Shown in pieces: positions 12,161 to 12,224 of a stretch of DNA of 12,224 nt (position 1 is its first letter; each line of letters opens with the position of its first letter). Under the pieces are notes generated by a model. It did no database searches. It worked only from the letters and a program-made list of their open reading frames with translations, and was not told where the DNA came from. A program made the position numbers and the translations under genes. This DNA is from Candidatus Komeilibacteria bacterium (GTDB lineage Bacteria; Patescibacteriota; Patescibacteriia; UBA1558; S5-K13). The stretch lies in contig JAUVAE010000010.1 in the NCBI GenBank assembly GCA_030591905.1, positions 1 through 12,224 of the forward strand, read 5' to 3'.

Positions 12161-12224
12161 CTAATTCATTATTTAAATACCTTTTACAAAATTCAATTAC
12201 ATTAGGTTGTAGAGGGTAATCTTG
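12153..12224 (-). CDS. C-terminal end of an unknown protein, cut by window edge
   Basis: The minus strand is open from the window edge for 23 codons (QDYPLQPNVIEFCKRYLNN...) to TAA at 12153-12155, overlapping the peptidase start by 8 bp. The other two frames stop within 27 bases. The overlap pattern is typical of co-translated genes. Too little is visible to name a family. Confidence 0.5.
   Translation of the reverse strand, partial: QDYPLQPNVIEFCKRYLNNELDV

Noticed and set aside
1..12224. Alternative genetic code (UGA as Gly, as in Gracilibacteria)
   Set aside because: No UGA stop is used here, but conserved glycines are all GGN and no gene has in-frame UGA, so the standard code fits.

Overview
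The window is AT-rich, gene-dense DNA from a bacterium with a small genome. The gene style, the degenerate DHH paralogue beside infB, the lack of Shine-Dalgarno sequences before many genes, and the GC-rich palindromes scattered between genes all suggest a Patescibacteria (CPR) member, perhaps Parcubacteria-like. This is an inference from gene content, not from a phylogenetic marker. The standard genetic code fits. Stops in the window are TAA or TAG only.

Left part (1-2260): the 3' part of a U32-family peptidase/tRNA-hydroxylation gene (+). It converges on two minus-strand units, a 56-residue single-span membrane protein missed by long-ORF calling and a PlsC-type acyltransferase. These two have near-identical promoters.

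RNA block (2260-2880, minus): one tRNA transcription unit with a clear promoter and terminator. It holds tRNA-Val(GAC) and tRNA-Ile(UAU). It also holds the two separated ends of a third tRNA whose acceptor halves pair perfectly across 262 bp, enclosing the intact tRNA-Val. Short GC-rich palindromes lie within and beside these fragments.

Central part (2884-8282): a divergent pair of units separated by 243 bp. To the left is a DHH-fold protein that has lost almost all metal-binding residues. To the right is infB-rbfA-nrnA, followed by clpP; nrnA is an intact DHH phosphoesterase that aligns with the dead one. The two promoters face outward from a perfect 22-bp inverted repeat whose ends form the -35 boxes, and the infB start site carries a 14-bp palindrome. 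This is the most unusual regulatory layout in the window.

Right part (8283-12224): a 361-bp intergenic region with a GC-rich hairpin and the clpP terminator, then rny (RNase Y), ymdB and an HU gene (+). A strong bidirectional terminator separates HU from a minus-strand membrane-anchored C39-like cysteine peptidase. The peptidase start overlaps the end of another gene that runs off the window.

Taken together the genes serve core RNA and protein turnover: translation initiation (IF-2), 30S maturation (RbfA), nanoRNA degradation (NrnA), mRNA decay (RNase Y, YmdB), proteolysis (ClpP), nucleoid structure (HU) and tRNA supply and modification.
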